Positions 8,300 to 17,753 of a DNA stretch of 64,000 nucleotides are shown piece after piece. The DNA lies in the NCBI RefSeq assembly GCF_002269125.1, contig NZ_NQKI01000013.1:1-64000 (forward strand), written 5' to 3'. Below the pieces are notes generated by a model. It made no database searches. It was not told the origin of the DNA and saw only the letters and a list, made by a program, of their open reading frames with translations. Both the position numbers and the translations under genes were made by a program. The DNA comes from Pseudomonas lundensis. GTDB lineage: Bacteria > Pseudomonadota > Gammaproteobacteria > Pseudomonadales > Pseudomonadaceae. Numbering within the stretch: position 1 is the stretch's first letter; each line of letters opens with the position of its first letter.

Positions 8300-9449
8300 G
8301 GGACGCCCCCTGGTTCGCGAGCCTTACGGCATCACCCTCGCGCAAGGCGTCCGGTGGGTTGTCGATGACAGCGTCGGTACGTTTCAACCCTTGATCGACC
8401 ACCAACCTATCACCCAGGTCCAGGCCGATGTGGATGGTGCGCAAGTGCACGTGCTGCGTGGCATCCAGCAGCGCCACTTGCGTACCTTGAGCGCGAAAAA
8501 TCAGCGCGCTGGCGGGAATGCTGACGCCCTGGGTGTCAGGCGCAACTGCCAGAACGGCTTCGGCATAGTCGCCGGGCATCAGCGCGCCGTTGAGATTGGG
8601 TACAACAAATTGCGCCAGCAGCGTGCCCGAGCGCGGGTCAACCGAGGTTGAGTTGCCAATCAGACGCGCGCTGAAAGTGTGCCCCGGGTGTTCCGGCACC
8701 GAAAGTTGAGCTTGCATGCCGGGGCGGATCACGCTGGCGTAATTCTGCGGCACCGGTACGTACAGGCGTAGTTGGTGGGTGTCAGCGATGTCAAACAGTT
8801 CGGTGTCGCTGTCCGTATCGGCCTTGATCAACTGGCCAATGTCCGTATGGCGCGCAGTGATGGTCCCGGCGAAAGGCGCGCGAATGGTCTTGTAGGCCTC
8901 CAGTGAGCAAAGCCGTGCGAAATCAGCTTCGGCCGCTTGCGCATTGGCCTGGGCGGCGGCCGCATTCGATTGCTTTTCATCGGCTTCCTGACGCGAGACC
9001 GAATGCGACGCCAGCAAGTGTTGCCAGCGCGCGGCGGTAGTCGCCGCCAGCCTGGCATTGGCGTGCGCTTGCAGCATATGGGCGCGGGTTTGGGCCAATT
9101 GCTGGTCCAGGTCGGGGCTGTCGATCAGCGCCAGCACCTGACCGGCTTGCACTTTGCTGCCGATATCGGTTTGCCAACTGTTCAAGTAGCCGTTCACGCG
9201 GGCATGAATGGGCGCCTTGCTCCAGGCCTCAAGGTGGGCGGGCAAGCGCAGGGTGTCGCCCCGGGCGTTTTGCTGGGGCTGCAACACGCTCACTACCGGC
9301 AGGGCAGCCGCTTCTGTCCACTGGCTGACCGCGCGCTCATGCCGGCTGCGGGCCGCCAGCCCGTTGGCTACCAGCAGGGCGACTAGCGCAAGGCCGCCGA
9401 TGCCCAGGTACATCAAGCGCTTGCGCGAAGGGTTTTGATCAGACGACAT
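8283..9449 (-). CDS. RND efflux periplasmic adaptor (HlyD/MFP family)
   Basis: A 388-aa membrane fusion protein linking pump and outer-membrane channel. It has an N-terminal membrane anchor near residues 13-33, a lipoyl half-motif (VNGYLNSWQTDIGSKVQAGQ), an alpha-hairpin with coiled-coil Ala-rich helices (AHMLQAHANARL, AQANAQAAEADFARL), the second lipoyl half (IRAPFAGTITARHTDIGQ) and a beta-barrel. A start 27 codons upstream is rejected; GGAG precedes the ATG used here. It overlaps the pump gene by 11 bases. Confidence 0.9.
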   Translation of the reverse strand: MSSDQNPSRKRLMYLGIGGLALVALLVANGLAARSRHERAVSQWTEAAALPVVSVLQPQQNARGDTLRLPAHLEAWSKAPIHARVNGYLNSWQTDIGSKVQAGQVLALIDSPDLDQQLAQTRAHMLQAHANARLAATTAARWQHLLASHSVSRQEADEKQSNAAAAQANAQAAEADFARLCSLEAYKTIRAPFAGTITARHTDIGQLIKADTDSDTELFDIADTHQLRLYVPVPQNYASVIRPGMQAQLSVPEHPGHTFSARLIGNSTSVDPRSGTLLAQFVVPNLNGALMPGDYAEAVLAVAPDTQGVSIPASALIFRAQGTQVALLDATQHVHLRTIHIGLDLGDRLVVDQGLKRTDAVIDNPPDALREGDAVRLANQGASHAAKA

Positions 9450-12400
9450 GGGGCGTTTCTCCAGCAGCGCGAGTGTTGTTACGACCGTGTACCAGGCTAA
9501 ACACCACGGGCACGAATAACAGGGTGGCAACGGTGGCCAACATCAGGCCGCCAATCACGGCGCGGCCCAGCGGCGCGTTTTGTTCTTCCGAGAGCGCCAG
9601 CGGCAGCATCCCGAACATCATGGCCAGCGCCGTCATGCAGACAGGACGGAATCGGCTGTAGCCTGCTTCCAGCGCAGCCTTCAACGCGTCGCCATGCTCA
9701 GCCAGGCGTTCGCGACAGAAGCTCACCACCAGAATCGAGTTGGCGGTCGCCACCCCCATGCACAAGATGGCGCCGGTCAGGGCGGGTACAGACAATGAGG
9801 TGCCGCTCAGGAAGAGCATCCACACGATCCCGGCCAGCGCCGCGGGCAGGGCGGTGATGATGACGAACGGGTCCAGCCAGGACTGGAAGTTGACGACGAT
9901 CAGCAGGTAAATCAGCACCACCGCGCCCAGCAATCCATAGCTCAAACCGCTAAAGGCTTCATGCAAGGCGTCGATCTGCCCGTGCAGGCGGATAACCGCG
10001 CCTTTGGGCCGCAGGTCGGCGGCGCCATCAATAACCTTTTGCACGTCGCTGGCCACGGCGCCCAAATCGCGCCCCTGAAGGTTGGCGTACAGGTCCAGGG
10101 TCGGCTGAATGTTGTAGTGCGTCACCACCGCCGGGCTTTGCACGCGGCGGATAGTCGCCAGGCCACCAAGGACGTGTGACTGGCCGTTACTCCCTGTTAC
10201 TGGCAGCGCTTGCAGAGCCGGCAGGCTGTCCAGGCGGTATTGTGGCGTGGCCGCGACCACCCCGTAGGAGACGCCGTTCTGCGGGTTAAGCCAGAACGTT
10301 GGCGCCACCTGCGAACTGCCCGCAAGGGATGCCACCATGCTATTGGTCACATCGCGCTCGGTAATTCCCAACCCGTTGGCGCGTTGACGGTCCACATTCA
10401 CTTGCAAAGAGGGATACCCCTGCGACTGCTGAATGCGCAGGTCAGCGATGCCCGGCACATGCTGCAAACGGCGCATCAATACCTGGGCATAGGCGCGATT
10501 GGCCGTGTCATCACGCCCGGAAATCTTCACGTCCAGCGGCGCGGGGGCGCCAAAGTTAAGGATCTGGCTGCTGATGTCGGCGGGCATAAACGCAAATTGG
10601 CTGCCGGGGAAACTGTCGGGCAGGGTTTCGCGCAATGTTTTCACGTACCCCGCCGTTGGCCCATGACGGGCATTGAGGGTGATCTGAATATCGCCGTCCT
10701 GCGGCCCGATGGTGCCGCTGCTGCTGTAGGCCATGTCGATCCCGCTCAGCGCAATGCCGATGTTGTCGATGATGCTGTCGACTTGATCTGCCGGGATCAC
10801 CTCGCGGATGCGCGACTCGATGCGGTCGAACGCTGCAGCACTTTCCTCAATGCGTGTGCCCAGCGGCAAGCGCACGTGCAAGGCCAGCGCGCCCGCATCG
10901 GTAGCGGGGAAAAAGTCTTGCCCAAGGCTGGGCAGCAACGCGAACGAGACCAATACACCCCCCATAAACACCAGCAGGAATCGCTTGCGCCACGTCAGCG
11001 CCAGCGTCAGCAACCCGTAGTAGCCGTCGCGCACAGCAGAAAAGCGGCGCTCAAACCCTTGCTGAAAACGCAGCAACGCCCGCACGGGCGGCGAATGTGG
11101 CTGCGCGTGCTGTTGGCCTTCGTGATGATTGATGTAGCGGTCTTCGGGATGATGGCCGAGGCCTTGCTCAGGCACGTGGGGTTTAAGCAGAAACATCGCC
11201 AGCGTCGGCACCAGCGTGCGCGACAGAAGAAAGGAGCTGCCCATGGCGAACATCACCGCCAGCGCCATCGGGCGGAACAGGTAACCGGCAATGCCTTGCA
11301 GCATGAACATCGGCACAAACACGATGCAGATGCACAGCAGCGAAACAAACGCAGGGCCGACGATCTGTTTCGCACCGTCCAGAATCGCATCGCGCACCGA
11401 TTTGCCCTGTTCAAGGTGCCAGTTGATGTTCTCGATGGTGACCGTGGCGTCGTCTACCAGAATCCCCACCGCAAGGGCCAGCCCACCCAGTGTCATCACG
11501 TTCAGGGTTTGCCCGCTCAGGGCCAGCAAGGCAATGGCCGACAGCACCGCCAGCGGGATGGATACCGCAATGATCAGCGTCGAACGCCAACTGCCGAGAA
11601 ACAGCAGAATCATGGCGCTGGTCAGCAAGGCTGCAATCACACCTTCCTGCGCCACGCTGCCCACCGACTGTTTGACGAACACCGAGGCGTCGCCCAGCAA
11701 CGAGGTTTTGAGTGACGGCGGCAGGGTTTCATTGATGCGCGGCAACATCGCGCGAATGCCGTCGACAATCGAAAGGGTCGAAATGTTGCCGTTTTTCAGC
11801 GCTGGCATCAGCACCGCACGGTGGCCATCGACCCGCACGATATTGGTTTGCGGCGGCGATCCGTCACGCACGTGGGCCACTTGGCCAATGGTGATTAGCG
11901 CGCCGTTCACGGTCTTGATCGGCAAGTCGTTGAGTGCGTCGATAGCCTTGGGGCTGTTGTTGAGCATCACCGTGTATTCATAGCTGCCGAGCTTTGCCGT
12001 GCCCACGGGGATGATCTGATTTTGTGCCGCCAGCGCATTGCCCACGTCCTGTGCCGACAGGCCTTTGGCGGCCAGCGCTTGCGGATCAAGGTCGAGGGTT
12101 ATCTGGCGCTGTTTGCCGCCCATGGGGGTCGGCATGGCCAGACCGGGCAGGGCGCTGAGGGGCAAGCGGATGCTGTTCTGCACCAGGTCGCGAATGTGCG
12201 CTTCGGACAGCGTGGGGCTGGAGAATGCCAACTGCAAAATCGGCACGGTGGAGGCGCTGTAGTTAAGGATCAGCGGCGGCGTAATGCCGGGCGGCATTTG
12301 TTTGAGCACGGTCTGGGATACTGCGGTGACTTGCGCATTGGCCGTACGAATATCGACGCCGGGCTGGAAGAAAATTTTCACAATGCCCATGCCCGGCAGT

Positions 12401-12657
12401 GACTGCGACTCGATGTGTTCGATGTCATTCACGGTCGTGCTGAGTGAGCGCTCATAGGTGTAAATCACCCGTCCCGCCATGTCGGCGGGTGCCAGCCCGG
12501 TGTATTGCCACACCACGGCGACCACCGGAATACCGATGTCCGGGAACACATCCGTGGGCGTTCGCACAGCAGCCAGAGGGCCAATGATGCAGATGAAAAT
12601 CGCCAACACGATAAACGTGTAGGGCTTGTGCAGTGCGGTCTTTACCAGCCCGAGCAT
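9439..12657 (-). CDS. RND efflux pump, inner-membrane permease
   Basis: A 1072-aa proton-driven RND permease, first gene of its operon. It has the 12-segment AcrB-like layout with two large periplasmic loops. The proton-relay aspartate pair appears as LVDDATVTIENINWHLE in the fourth segment. The start with GGAGG 7 bases upstream (MLGLVKTAL) is preferred to one 18 codons earlier. The sequence differs clearly from the MuxB and MuxC pumps elsewhere in this window, so substrates need not overlap. A long histidine-rich hydrophilic linker (HHPEDRYINHHEGQQH) joins the two halves. No regulator gene adjoins the operon. Confidence 0.92.
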   Translation of the reverse strand: MLGLVKTALHKPYTFIVLAIFICIIGPLAAVRTPTDVFPDIGIPVVAVVWQYTGLAPADMAGRVIYTYERSLSTTVNDIEHIESQSLPGMGIVKIFFQPGVDIRTANAQVTAVSQTVLKQMPPGITPPLILNYSASTVPILQLAFSSPTLSEAHIRDLVQNSIRLPLSALPGLAMPTPMGGKQRQITLDLDPQALAAKGLSAQDVGNALAAQNQIIPVGTAKLGSYEYTVMLNNSPKAIDALNDLPIKTVNGALITIGQVAHVRDGSPPQTNIVRVDGHRAVLMPALKNGNISTLSIVDGIRAMLPRINETLPPSLKTSLLGDASVFVKQSVGSVAQEGVIAALLTSAMILLFLGSWRSTLIIAVSIPLAVLSAIALLALSGQTLNVMTLGGLALAVGILVDDATVTIENINWHLEQGKSVRDAILDGAKQIVGPAFVSLLCICIVFVPMFMLQGIAGYLFRPMALAVMFAMGSSFLLSRTLVPTLAMFLLKPHVPEQGLGHHPEDRYINHHEGQQHAQPHSPPVRALLRFQQGFERRFSAVRDGYYGLLTLALTWRKRFLLVFMGGVLVSFALLPSLGQDFFPATDAGALALHVRLPLGTRIEESAAAFDRIESRIREVIPADQVDSIIDNIGIALSGIDMAYSSSGTIGPQDGDIQITLNARHGPTAGYVKTLRETLPDSFPGSQFAFMPADISSQILNFGAPAPLDVKISGRDDTANRAYAQVLMRRLQHVPGIADLRIQQSQGYPSLQVNVDRQRANGLGITERDVTNSMVASLAGSSQVAPTFWLNPQNGVSYGVVAATPQYRLDSLPALQALPVTGSNGQSHVLGGLATIRRVQSPAVVTHYNIQPTLDLYANLQGRDLGAVASDVQKVIDGAADLRPKGAVIRLHGQIDALHEAFSGLSYGLLGAVVLIYLLIVVNFQSWLDPFVIITALPAALAGIVWMLFLSGTSLSVPALTGAILCMGVATANSILVVSFCRERLAEHGDALKAALEAGYSRFRPVCMTALAMMFGMLPLALSEEQNAPLGRAVIGGLMLATVATLLFVPVVFSLVHGRNNTRAAGETPHVV

Positions 12658-12879
12658 GCCTGAACCTCCGGGGAGTGGAATTGCAAACCCCGGCAGTGTT
12701 GCCGCTGGCACCTAACGCGGCGCTTTCAGGCACATGAAGGATCCTTTAAGTAACGGCTGAAAATCCCTTCATTGACCTTCATTTGGCGCTGTGTTCGAAG
12801 GCGGCCAAGCTGAAGGCCTGTTCGACGGGAGAAGGTCAGCCCCGTCATTTCGATGGTCTGTTTTGCGAGGCACGTTGCG

Positions 12880-13290
12880 ATGATTTTCAAACCCTTGCTG
12901 TTGATTCCTGGCCTGAGCCTTGCCCTGTTCCTGTCGGCCTGTGCCGGGCCAATGCCCAGACAAGACCCGAGCGAGGCATGGATTGGCCTCAAGGAAGAGG
13001 GCAGCAACGACCTGATGGCCGAACGTGTGGATGGCAAGAACACCCGTGATGGGCGTTTTTTTGAGGTGACACCGGGCGCGCACCGGCTGGACGTCACGTT
13101 GTTTGAAGGGGCAAGCGGTGATCAAAATCAGATTGATTGCCAAGGTGACGTCAGCTACCAGGGCTTCGAGGCTGGCGCCCGTTACCAACTGATCGAGTCG
13201 AGCCTGGGCTCGCACATCAAGGCCCGGCTGGTGGATGGGCAGGGCAAGGAAGTGGCACACACGGCGGACTTCACTTGCATGCCGGGATAG
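12880..13290 (+). CDS. small hypothetical lipoprotein
   Basis: A 136-aa secreted lipoprotein with a hydrophobic leader and lipobox LSAC (Cys21). The mature part is a short beta-rich domain (RFFEVTPGAHRLDVTLFEG, FEAGARYQLIES) that resembles PEGA-like or immunoglobulin-like surface modules, with two cysteines that could pair. The ATG at the MIFKP position has GAGG 9 bases upstream; a start nine codons earlier is less likely. It is divergent from the efflux operon (222 bases) and convergent with the MocR gene. Confidence 0.7.
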   Translation: MIFKPLLLIPGLSLALFLSACAGPMPRQDPSEAWIGLKEEGSNDLMAERVDGKNTRDGRFFEVTPGAHRLDVTLFEGASGDQNQIDCQGDVSYQGFEAGARYQLIESSLGSHIKARLVDGQGKEVAHTADFTCMPG

Positions 13291-13315
13291 CGTGACGCCT
13301 CGGTTGGCGGGAGCG

Positions 13316-14725
13316 CTAAAACGAGCGCACGATTTTCCCCAAGGTTTCCATGGCCTTTTCACTCGCTTCATCCCACGGGCTACCATAGTTGAGGCGGATG
13401 CAATTGCGGAACCGCTGGGTCGCTGAGAAGATCGGGCCCGGTGCGATGCTGATGCCTTGCGCCAGCGCCATCTGGAACAGTTTGAGCGAGTCCATTTGTT
13501 CGGGCAGTTCCAGCCACAGGAAGTAACCGCCCGTTGGCTGGCTGACACGGGTTTGAGCCGGGAAGTAACGGCCAATCGCGGCCAGCATGGCGCTTTGCTG
13601 TTCCTCCAGCGCGTAACGCAATTTGCGCAGGTGGCGATCGTAACCGCCATGCTGCAGGTAGTCAGCGATGGCGGCCTGGGCTGGCATGGAAGCGCACAAC
13701 GAGGTCATCAGTTTCAGGCGTTCGACTTTTTGCGCGTAGCGGCCCGCTGCCACCCAGCCGATCCGGTAGCCGGGCGCCAGGCTTTTGGCAAACGAGCCGC
13801 AGTGCATCACCAACCCCTCGGTATCGAAGGCTTTGGCCGGTTTAGGGGCGTGTTGGCCGTAATACAGTTCGGCATACACGTCATCTTCGATTAACGGCAC
13901 CTGATGGGTGCGCAACAGGTCGACCAGTGCCTGTTTCTTGGCATCCGGCATGCTCGCGCCAATCGGGTTCTGGAAGGTGGTCATGCACCAGACTGCTTTG
14001 ATCGGATGGCGTTCCAGGGTTTGTGCCAGCACGCCCAGGTCAATGCCTTCGCGCGGGTGCACGGGGATTTCCACGGCCTTGAGCTTGAGCCGCTCAAGCA
14101 CTTGCAGGCAGGCGTAAAACGCAGGCGCTTCAATGGCCACCAGATCGCCGGGTTCGGTCACCGCTTGCAGGCACAGGTTCAAGGCTTCCAGCGCACCGTT
14201 GGTAATCAGCAACTCCTCCATGGGCAGCATCAGCCCGCCCACCATGTAACGCAGCGCAATTTGCCGCCTGAGTTGCGGGTTGCCGGGGGACATGTCGGTT
14301 ACCACCATGCGCGGGTCCATTTCGCGGCTGGCAGTGGCCATGGAACGGGCCAGGCGCTGCAGGGGGAATAACGTCGGGCTCGGGAACGCCGAGCCAAAGG
14401 GCACGGTGTGCGGGTCTTTGATCGAGTCGAGCACCGAAAACACCAGTGCGCTGACGTCCACTTCCGTGGATTCGGTGACGTGGCTGCTGAACGCCGGTTC
14501 ACAAAACGGGCTGGGTGTATGGGCGTTTACAAAGTACCCGGAGCGCGGCTTGGCACGAATCAAACCGCGGCGCTCCAGCAGGTAATACGCTTGAAACACG
14601 GTGGACGGGCTCACGCCGTACGTCTGGCTGGCGTAGCGCACCGAAGGCACCCGTTGGCCGGGGCCGAGCACCCCGGAGCGGATCAGTTCGGCAATATCGT
14701 CGGCAAATTTTTCGTAACGTTTCAT
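13316..14725 (-). CDS. MocR-type GntR/aminotransferase regulator
   Basis: A 469-aa fusion regulator. Residues 1-70 form a GntR winged helix (VPSVRYASQTYGVSPSTVFQAYYLLERRG). Residues 100-465 form a fold-type I aminotransferase domain with PLP-binding Lys314 in SFAKSLAPGYR, the NPIGAS loop (253-258) and EDDVYAELY (280-288). MocR proteins usually regulate vitamin B6, GABA or amino-acid genes. The effector here is not evident. It lies 98 bases downstream of ccoG on the same strand and may be read from the same transcript. Confidence 0.9.
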   Translation of the reverse strand: MKRYEKFADDIAELIRSGVLGPGQRVPSVRYASQTYGVSPSTVFQAYYLLERRGLIRAKPRSGYFVNAHTPSPFCEPAFSSHVTESTEVDVSALVFSVLDSIKDPHTVPFGSAFPSPTLFPLQRLARSMATASREMDPRMVVTDMSPGNPQLRRQIALRYMVGGLMLPMEELLITNGALEALNLCLQAVTEPGDLVAIEAPAFYACLQVLERLKLKAVEIPVHPREGIDLGVLAQTLERHPIKAVWCMTTFQNPIGASMPDAKKQALVDLLRTHQVPLIEDDVYAELYYGQHAPKPAKAFDTEGLVMHCGSFAKSLAPGYRIGWVAAGRYAQKVERLKLMTSLCASMPAQAAIADYLQHGGYDRHLRKLRYALEEQQSAMLAAIGRYFPAQTRVSQPTGGYFLWLELPEQMDSLKLFQMALAQGISIAPGPIFSATQRFRNCIRLNYGSPWDEASEKAMETLGKIVRSF

Positions 14726-14823
14726 CTAGGCAAGGCTCGGTCCGGCATTATTCAAAAAGTTTCAGCGCCGACACTCTACCTGTCGCCGCCGGTTATCGCA
14801 GCGCAAACAGGGCCGGTGTGCAC

Positions 14824-16245
14824 TCAGCGATTGAGCGGCGCCACGAAACGGCTATCAGCGACGCCACGCACGCTGGGCTGATCGGTGTCAGTGACCACGA
14901 ACGTTATGGTTTGCGAGCTGCTGGTCGGGCGATCGGCCAGCAGGGCCACCGACACCGGCAGGTCGGTGATTTCCCCGGGAGCAAGCGTCAACTCGGTTTT
15001 GCCTTGCAACTGGTAACCCTCGCCGTCCTTGAGCGACACCCGATAGTGCTGGGTCTCCTGGGTTTTGTTGATGATTTTCAGGCTGTAGATGTTTTCGATC
15101 TGGCCCTGACTGTTCTCACGGAACAGGCCCCGGTCCTTGATCACATCCAGTGACACCATGCTGCGTTGGTTCAACGCCACCACCAGCGCGCCGATCATCG
15201 CCAACAGCACCACGGCATAGCCAATCAGGCGCGGGCGCAGCAGGTGGGTCTTGCCACCCTGCAACTCGTGTTCGGAGGTATAGCGCACCAGCCCGCGGTC
15301 ATAGCCCATTTTGTCCATGACCGAATCACAGGCGTCGATACAGGCTGCACAGCCAATACATTCCATCTGCAAGCCGTCGCGAATGTCGATGCCCGTCGGG
15401 CACACCTGCACGCACATGTGGCAATCGATGCAATCGCCCAGCCCGGCCTGTTTGGGATCGGCGCCGCGTTTGCGCGGTCCACGGGCTTCGCCACGGGCCA
15501 CGTCATAGGAAATAGCCAGTGTGTCCTTGTCGAACATCACGCTCTGGAACCGCGCATACGGACACATGTGCATGCACACGGCTTCACGCAACCACCCGGC
15601 GTTGAGGTAAGTGGCACCGGTGAAAAACAGCACCCAGAACAAACTGACGCCAGCCATCTCGAGGGTCAGCAGTTCAGTGGCCAGCGGACGAATCGGCGTG
15701 AAATAACCGACAAAGGTCAAGGCTGTCATCACGCTGATAGCCAGCCACAGCGCATGTTTGGCGGTGCGGCGCGCGACTTTGTTGATGCCCCAGGGCGCGG
15801 CTTTGAGCTTGATGCGCTGGTTGCGGTCGCCTTCGGTGACCTTTTCGCACCACATGAAAAGCCACGTCCAGGTGCTTTGCGGGCAGGTGTAGCCGCACCA
15901 CACACGTCCGGCAAACACAGTGATAGTGAACAAACCGAACGCGGCGATAATCAATAGCCCTGACAGCAAAATGAAGTCTTGAGGCCAAAAGGTCGCGCCG
16001 AAAATGTGAAACTTGCTTTCAGACAGGTCCCACAGCACTGCTTGGCGTCCGTCCCAACTGAGCCAGACAGTGCCGAAGAACAGTAGAAACAGAAAACCGG
16101 CGCCGACTAATCGCAGGGTTCGAAACAGCCCGGTAAAGCTGCGGGTATGGATTGCGTTATCACGGTGTGTGGATTTGACTGTTGCGGCTTTGGGTCGAGA
16201 AGCCTCAAAGGATTCAATTATCTGGACGGGAATATGTTCGCTCAT
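14824..16245 (-). CDS. ccoG: cytochrome c oxidase accessory protein CcoG (FixG/RdxA)
   Basis: A 473-aa membrane iron-sulfur protein needed for assembly of cbb3-type oxidases, where it helps deliver or reduce copper. It has about five transmembrane segments, NapH-like CGYTCPQSTW and CMHMCPYARFQ motifs, and a ferredoxin module with two cysteine clusters (CIDCHMCVQVCP and CIGCAACIDAC). The C-terminus is immunoglobulin-like. No ccoNOQP or ccoHIS genes adjoin it. The orphan ccoN/ccoQ pair is 30 kb away. Confidence 0.95.
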   Translation of the reverse strand: MSEHIPVQIIESFEASRPKAATVKSTHRDNAIHTRSFTGLFRTLRLVGAGFLFLLFFGTVWLSWDGRQAVLWDLSESKFHIFGATFWPQDFILLSGLLIIAAFGLFTITVFAGRVWCGYTCPQSTWTWLFMWCEKVTEGDRNQRIKLKAAPWGINKVARRTAKHALWLAISVMTALTFVGYFTPIRPLATELLTLEMAGVSLFWVLFFTGATYLNAGWLREAVCMHMCPYARFQSVMFDKDTLAISYDVARGEARGPRKRGADPKQAGLGDCIDCHMCVQVCPTGIDIRDGLQMECIGCAACIDACDSVMDKMGYDRGLVRYTSEHELQGGKTHLLRPRLIGYAVVLLAMIGALVVALNQRSMVSLDVIKDRGLFRENSQGQIENIYSLKIINKTQETQHYRVSLKDGEGYQLQGKTELTLAPGEITDLPVSVALLADRPTSSSQTITFVVTDTDQPSVRGVADSRFVAPLNR

Positions 16246-16535
16246 GGTCTATCGCTCATCAGCCTCCATCAGGCCCGTGCACTATGACCAGCGAACTGTT
16301 TGCATAACAGGCTCAGCTATCTGTTTTAAAAGCGTATCAGATGCCATATTTCGAACACCTGCGACAACCTGCTGCACCGGGTAACGCCGTTGTATTTATT
16401 GGGTCGCGACTTGTAACTCATTGTGTCTTGGCAGATGCTGACAAGGATCAATGAAACAGCGACTCACCTGATGAGTGAGTCCGGATTGCAACCGGACATT
16501 TGCGCAAACACATGATTGAAGTGGGGTTACTTTAG
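16246..16535. other. divergent intergenic region upstream of ccoG
   Basis: This 290-base gap contains an inverted repeat GACTCAC/GTGAGTC at 16461-16481 with a 7-base loop. No full Anr box (TTGAT-N4-ATCAA) was found, although ccoG genes are often Anr-controlled. No RNA gene is visible. Confidence 0.4.
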
Positions 16536-17153
16536 ATGGCCGCTGGGGCAAGGTTTGAGCCAGATTCAGGTGCTGAAAGATCCGCATTCGGCATGGAAAC
16601 ACCGCGAATCGTGATTGAAAAGGTTATGCCAGTAGTCAGTTACGGCCATAAGCCGGCCAAAGCGATTGTCGGCCAATTGTTCAAGGTCACGAGCAACGTC
16701 TATTGCCTCACCTCCGGGCCATTGGCCGTCATTGTCCGATGGCGGCACGTTGACAGCTGCGATGGCGAGAGTCAGTACATGCATACGCTGGGTAACCGTG
16801 TGTGGTACGGGCAGATTCTGTTCGCACAACCCGGGCCACATGTGTTTTGTATTGACGCATGGATTGACAGTTACGCCGGGTATTGCCTGACGCTGGAGAA
16901 AGCGATGCAGGCAGACACATCGCCCGCCGAGCTGATCGACCTGGGGCTGGCTCACATTTTTCGGGCGTATGAACACTGTGACGCGTCGCGGCAACAACCA
17001 TTGATCGAACTTCACCAGCGACTGAGCCTTTTGCCGCCGCCAGCGCAAATCACGTTGTTAATGAGTGAAACCACCAAAGCGCTGATGCGTGACACCCAAT
17101 TGCGCACTTGCCTGACCCTGAGCCCGGAATACCCGCTGTACGTAGTCCGTTGA
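16536..17153 (+). CDS. stand-alone GlgE N-terminal-domain paralogue (maltotransferase domain, no catalytic barrel)
   Basis: A 205-aa protein colinear with residues 1-205 of the GlgE encoded 0.7 kb downstream. PRIVIE falls at residues 23-28 in both, WRxV at 69-72, VFCI(D/E)AWID at 103-111 and LSPEYP at 195-200. It therefore holds the N and S domains (GlgE_dom_N_S type) and ends exactly where the catalytic barrel would begin. Without the barrel it cannot be a maltosyltransferase. In GlgE these domains build the dimer interface, so binding to GlgE or to glucan is a reasonable inference. The matching numbering supports the first ATG, although its ribosome binding site is weak. Confidence 0.85.
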   Translation: MAAGARFEPDSGAERSAFGMETPRIVIEKVMPVVSYGHKPAKAIVGQLFKVTSNVYCLTSGPLAVIVRWRHVDSCDGESQYMHTLGNRVWYGQILFAQPGPHVFCIDAWIDSYAGYCLTLEKAMQADTSPAELIDLGLAHIFRAYEHCDASRQQPLIELHQRLSLLPPPAQITLLMSETTKALMRDTQLRTCLTLSPEYPLYVVR

Positions 17154-17199
17154 CAGCTGCGGTGAGCGTCGCCTTAACGTCGCTCACCGTGCGCATGGC

Positions 17200-17439
17200 T
17201 TATATGGGTGAGCCGTCGGTGGTGGCATGCAGCATCTCTCGTTGATCGATCGCGCCAGCGCTGACCAACTCCTCCGCTTGTTCCTCGGTAACTGCAATTT
17301 TCTCTTCCCCCACCAACGCCTGTGACAGGCCAGAAGGGTCACTGTTAATAATGACGACCTTGGGCAGGTCTACCTGCAGCGTGCCGGCGGGCAAGGTAAA
17401 GACACAGGTGCTATGGGTTCGGTCAATAACTAAGCTCAT
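17200..17439 (-). CDS. DUF3203 family small protein
   Basis: A 79-aa acidic protein that resembles the Pseudomonas-restricted DUF3203 family, of unknown function. It has a beta-rich N-terminus ([24 protein letters not shown]) and an acidic helix ([19 protein letters not shown]). GGAG precedes the ATG by 9 bases. It lies 25 bases behind the proline-rich small gene on the same strand, so the two probably form one transcript inserted between the GlgE-like gene and glgE. Confidence 0.75.
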   Translation of the reverse strand: MSLVIDRTHSTCVFTLPAGTLQVDLPKVVIINSDPSGLSQALVGEEKIAVTEEQAEELVSAGAIDQREMLHATTDGSPI

Positions 17440-17464
17440 GGGGTCAATCTCCTGAATCAGCAGG

Positions 17465-17635
17465 TCAAAGGATGGCTGACGCTTTAATTGGCGGGACTTT
17501 AGTGGGTGGATCGCCCATTGGCTCTGGGGCCTCGGGCAAAGGATCCTGCTCGGGGATGGGCGGTGTATCAGTGGGTGGGATCACCGGATCATCAATGTTC
17601 GGGTCCGGTGTGTGTGCAGGGATCGGAATCGTCAT
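17465..17635 (-). CDS. proline-rich 56-aa small protein
   Basis: A short open frame of 56 codons. The product is about one third proline, with repeated PP, DP and EP units ([17 protein letters not shown] start, [11 protein letters not shown] middle), and is acidic apart from its last ten residues. GAGAGG lies 6 bases before the ATG. Composition and start signal argue for a real small protein rather than chance. A plus-strand frame over the same bases encodes only Gly/Ser-rich low-complexity sequence and is judged a shadow. It is probably disordered and of unknown function. Confidence 0.65.
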   Translation of the reverse strand: MTIPIPAHTPDPNIDDPVIPPTDTPPIPEQDPLPEAPEPMGDPPTKVPPIKASAIL

Positions 17636-17753
17636 CAGTGGGCCTCTCGATTGGCTAGCGCCGCGGCTTAACGGCAGGTCTTCAAGACGGTTGACCCCGT
17701 ACCCCGGTAAAAAACTCCCGCATTACGACCAGCGGGTCGTCGCAAAACAGTCT

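Noticed and set aside
10210..11715. A 501-codon plus-strand frame opposite the RND permease
   Set aside because: It is antisense to a clear RND pump, rich in Arg, His and Gln without any recognisable domain; a typical shadow of GC-rich coding DNA.
16246..16535. An Anr box upstream of ccoG
   Set aside because: No match to TTGAT-N4-ATCAA with fewer than several mismatches was found.
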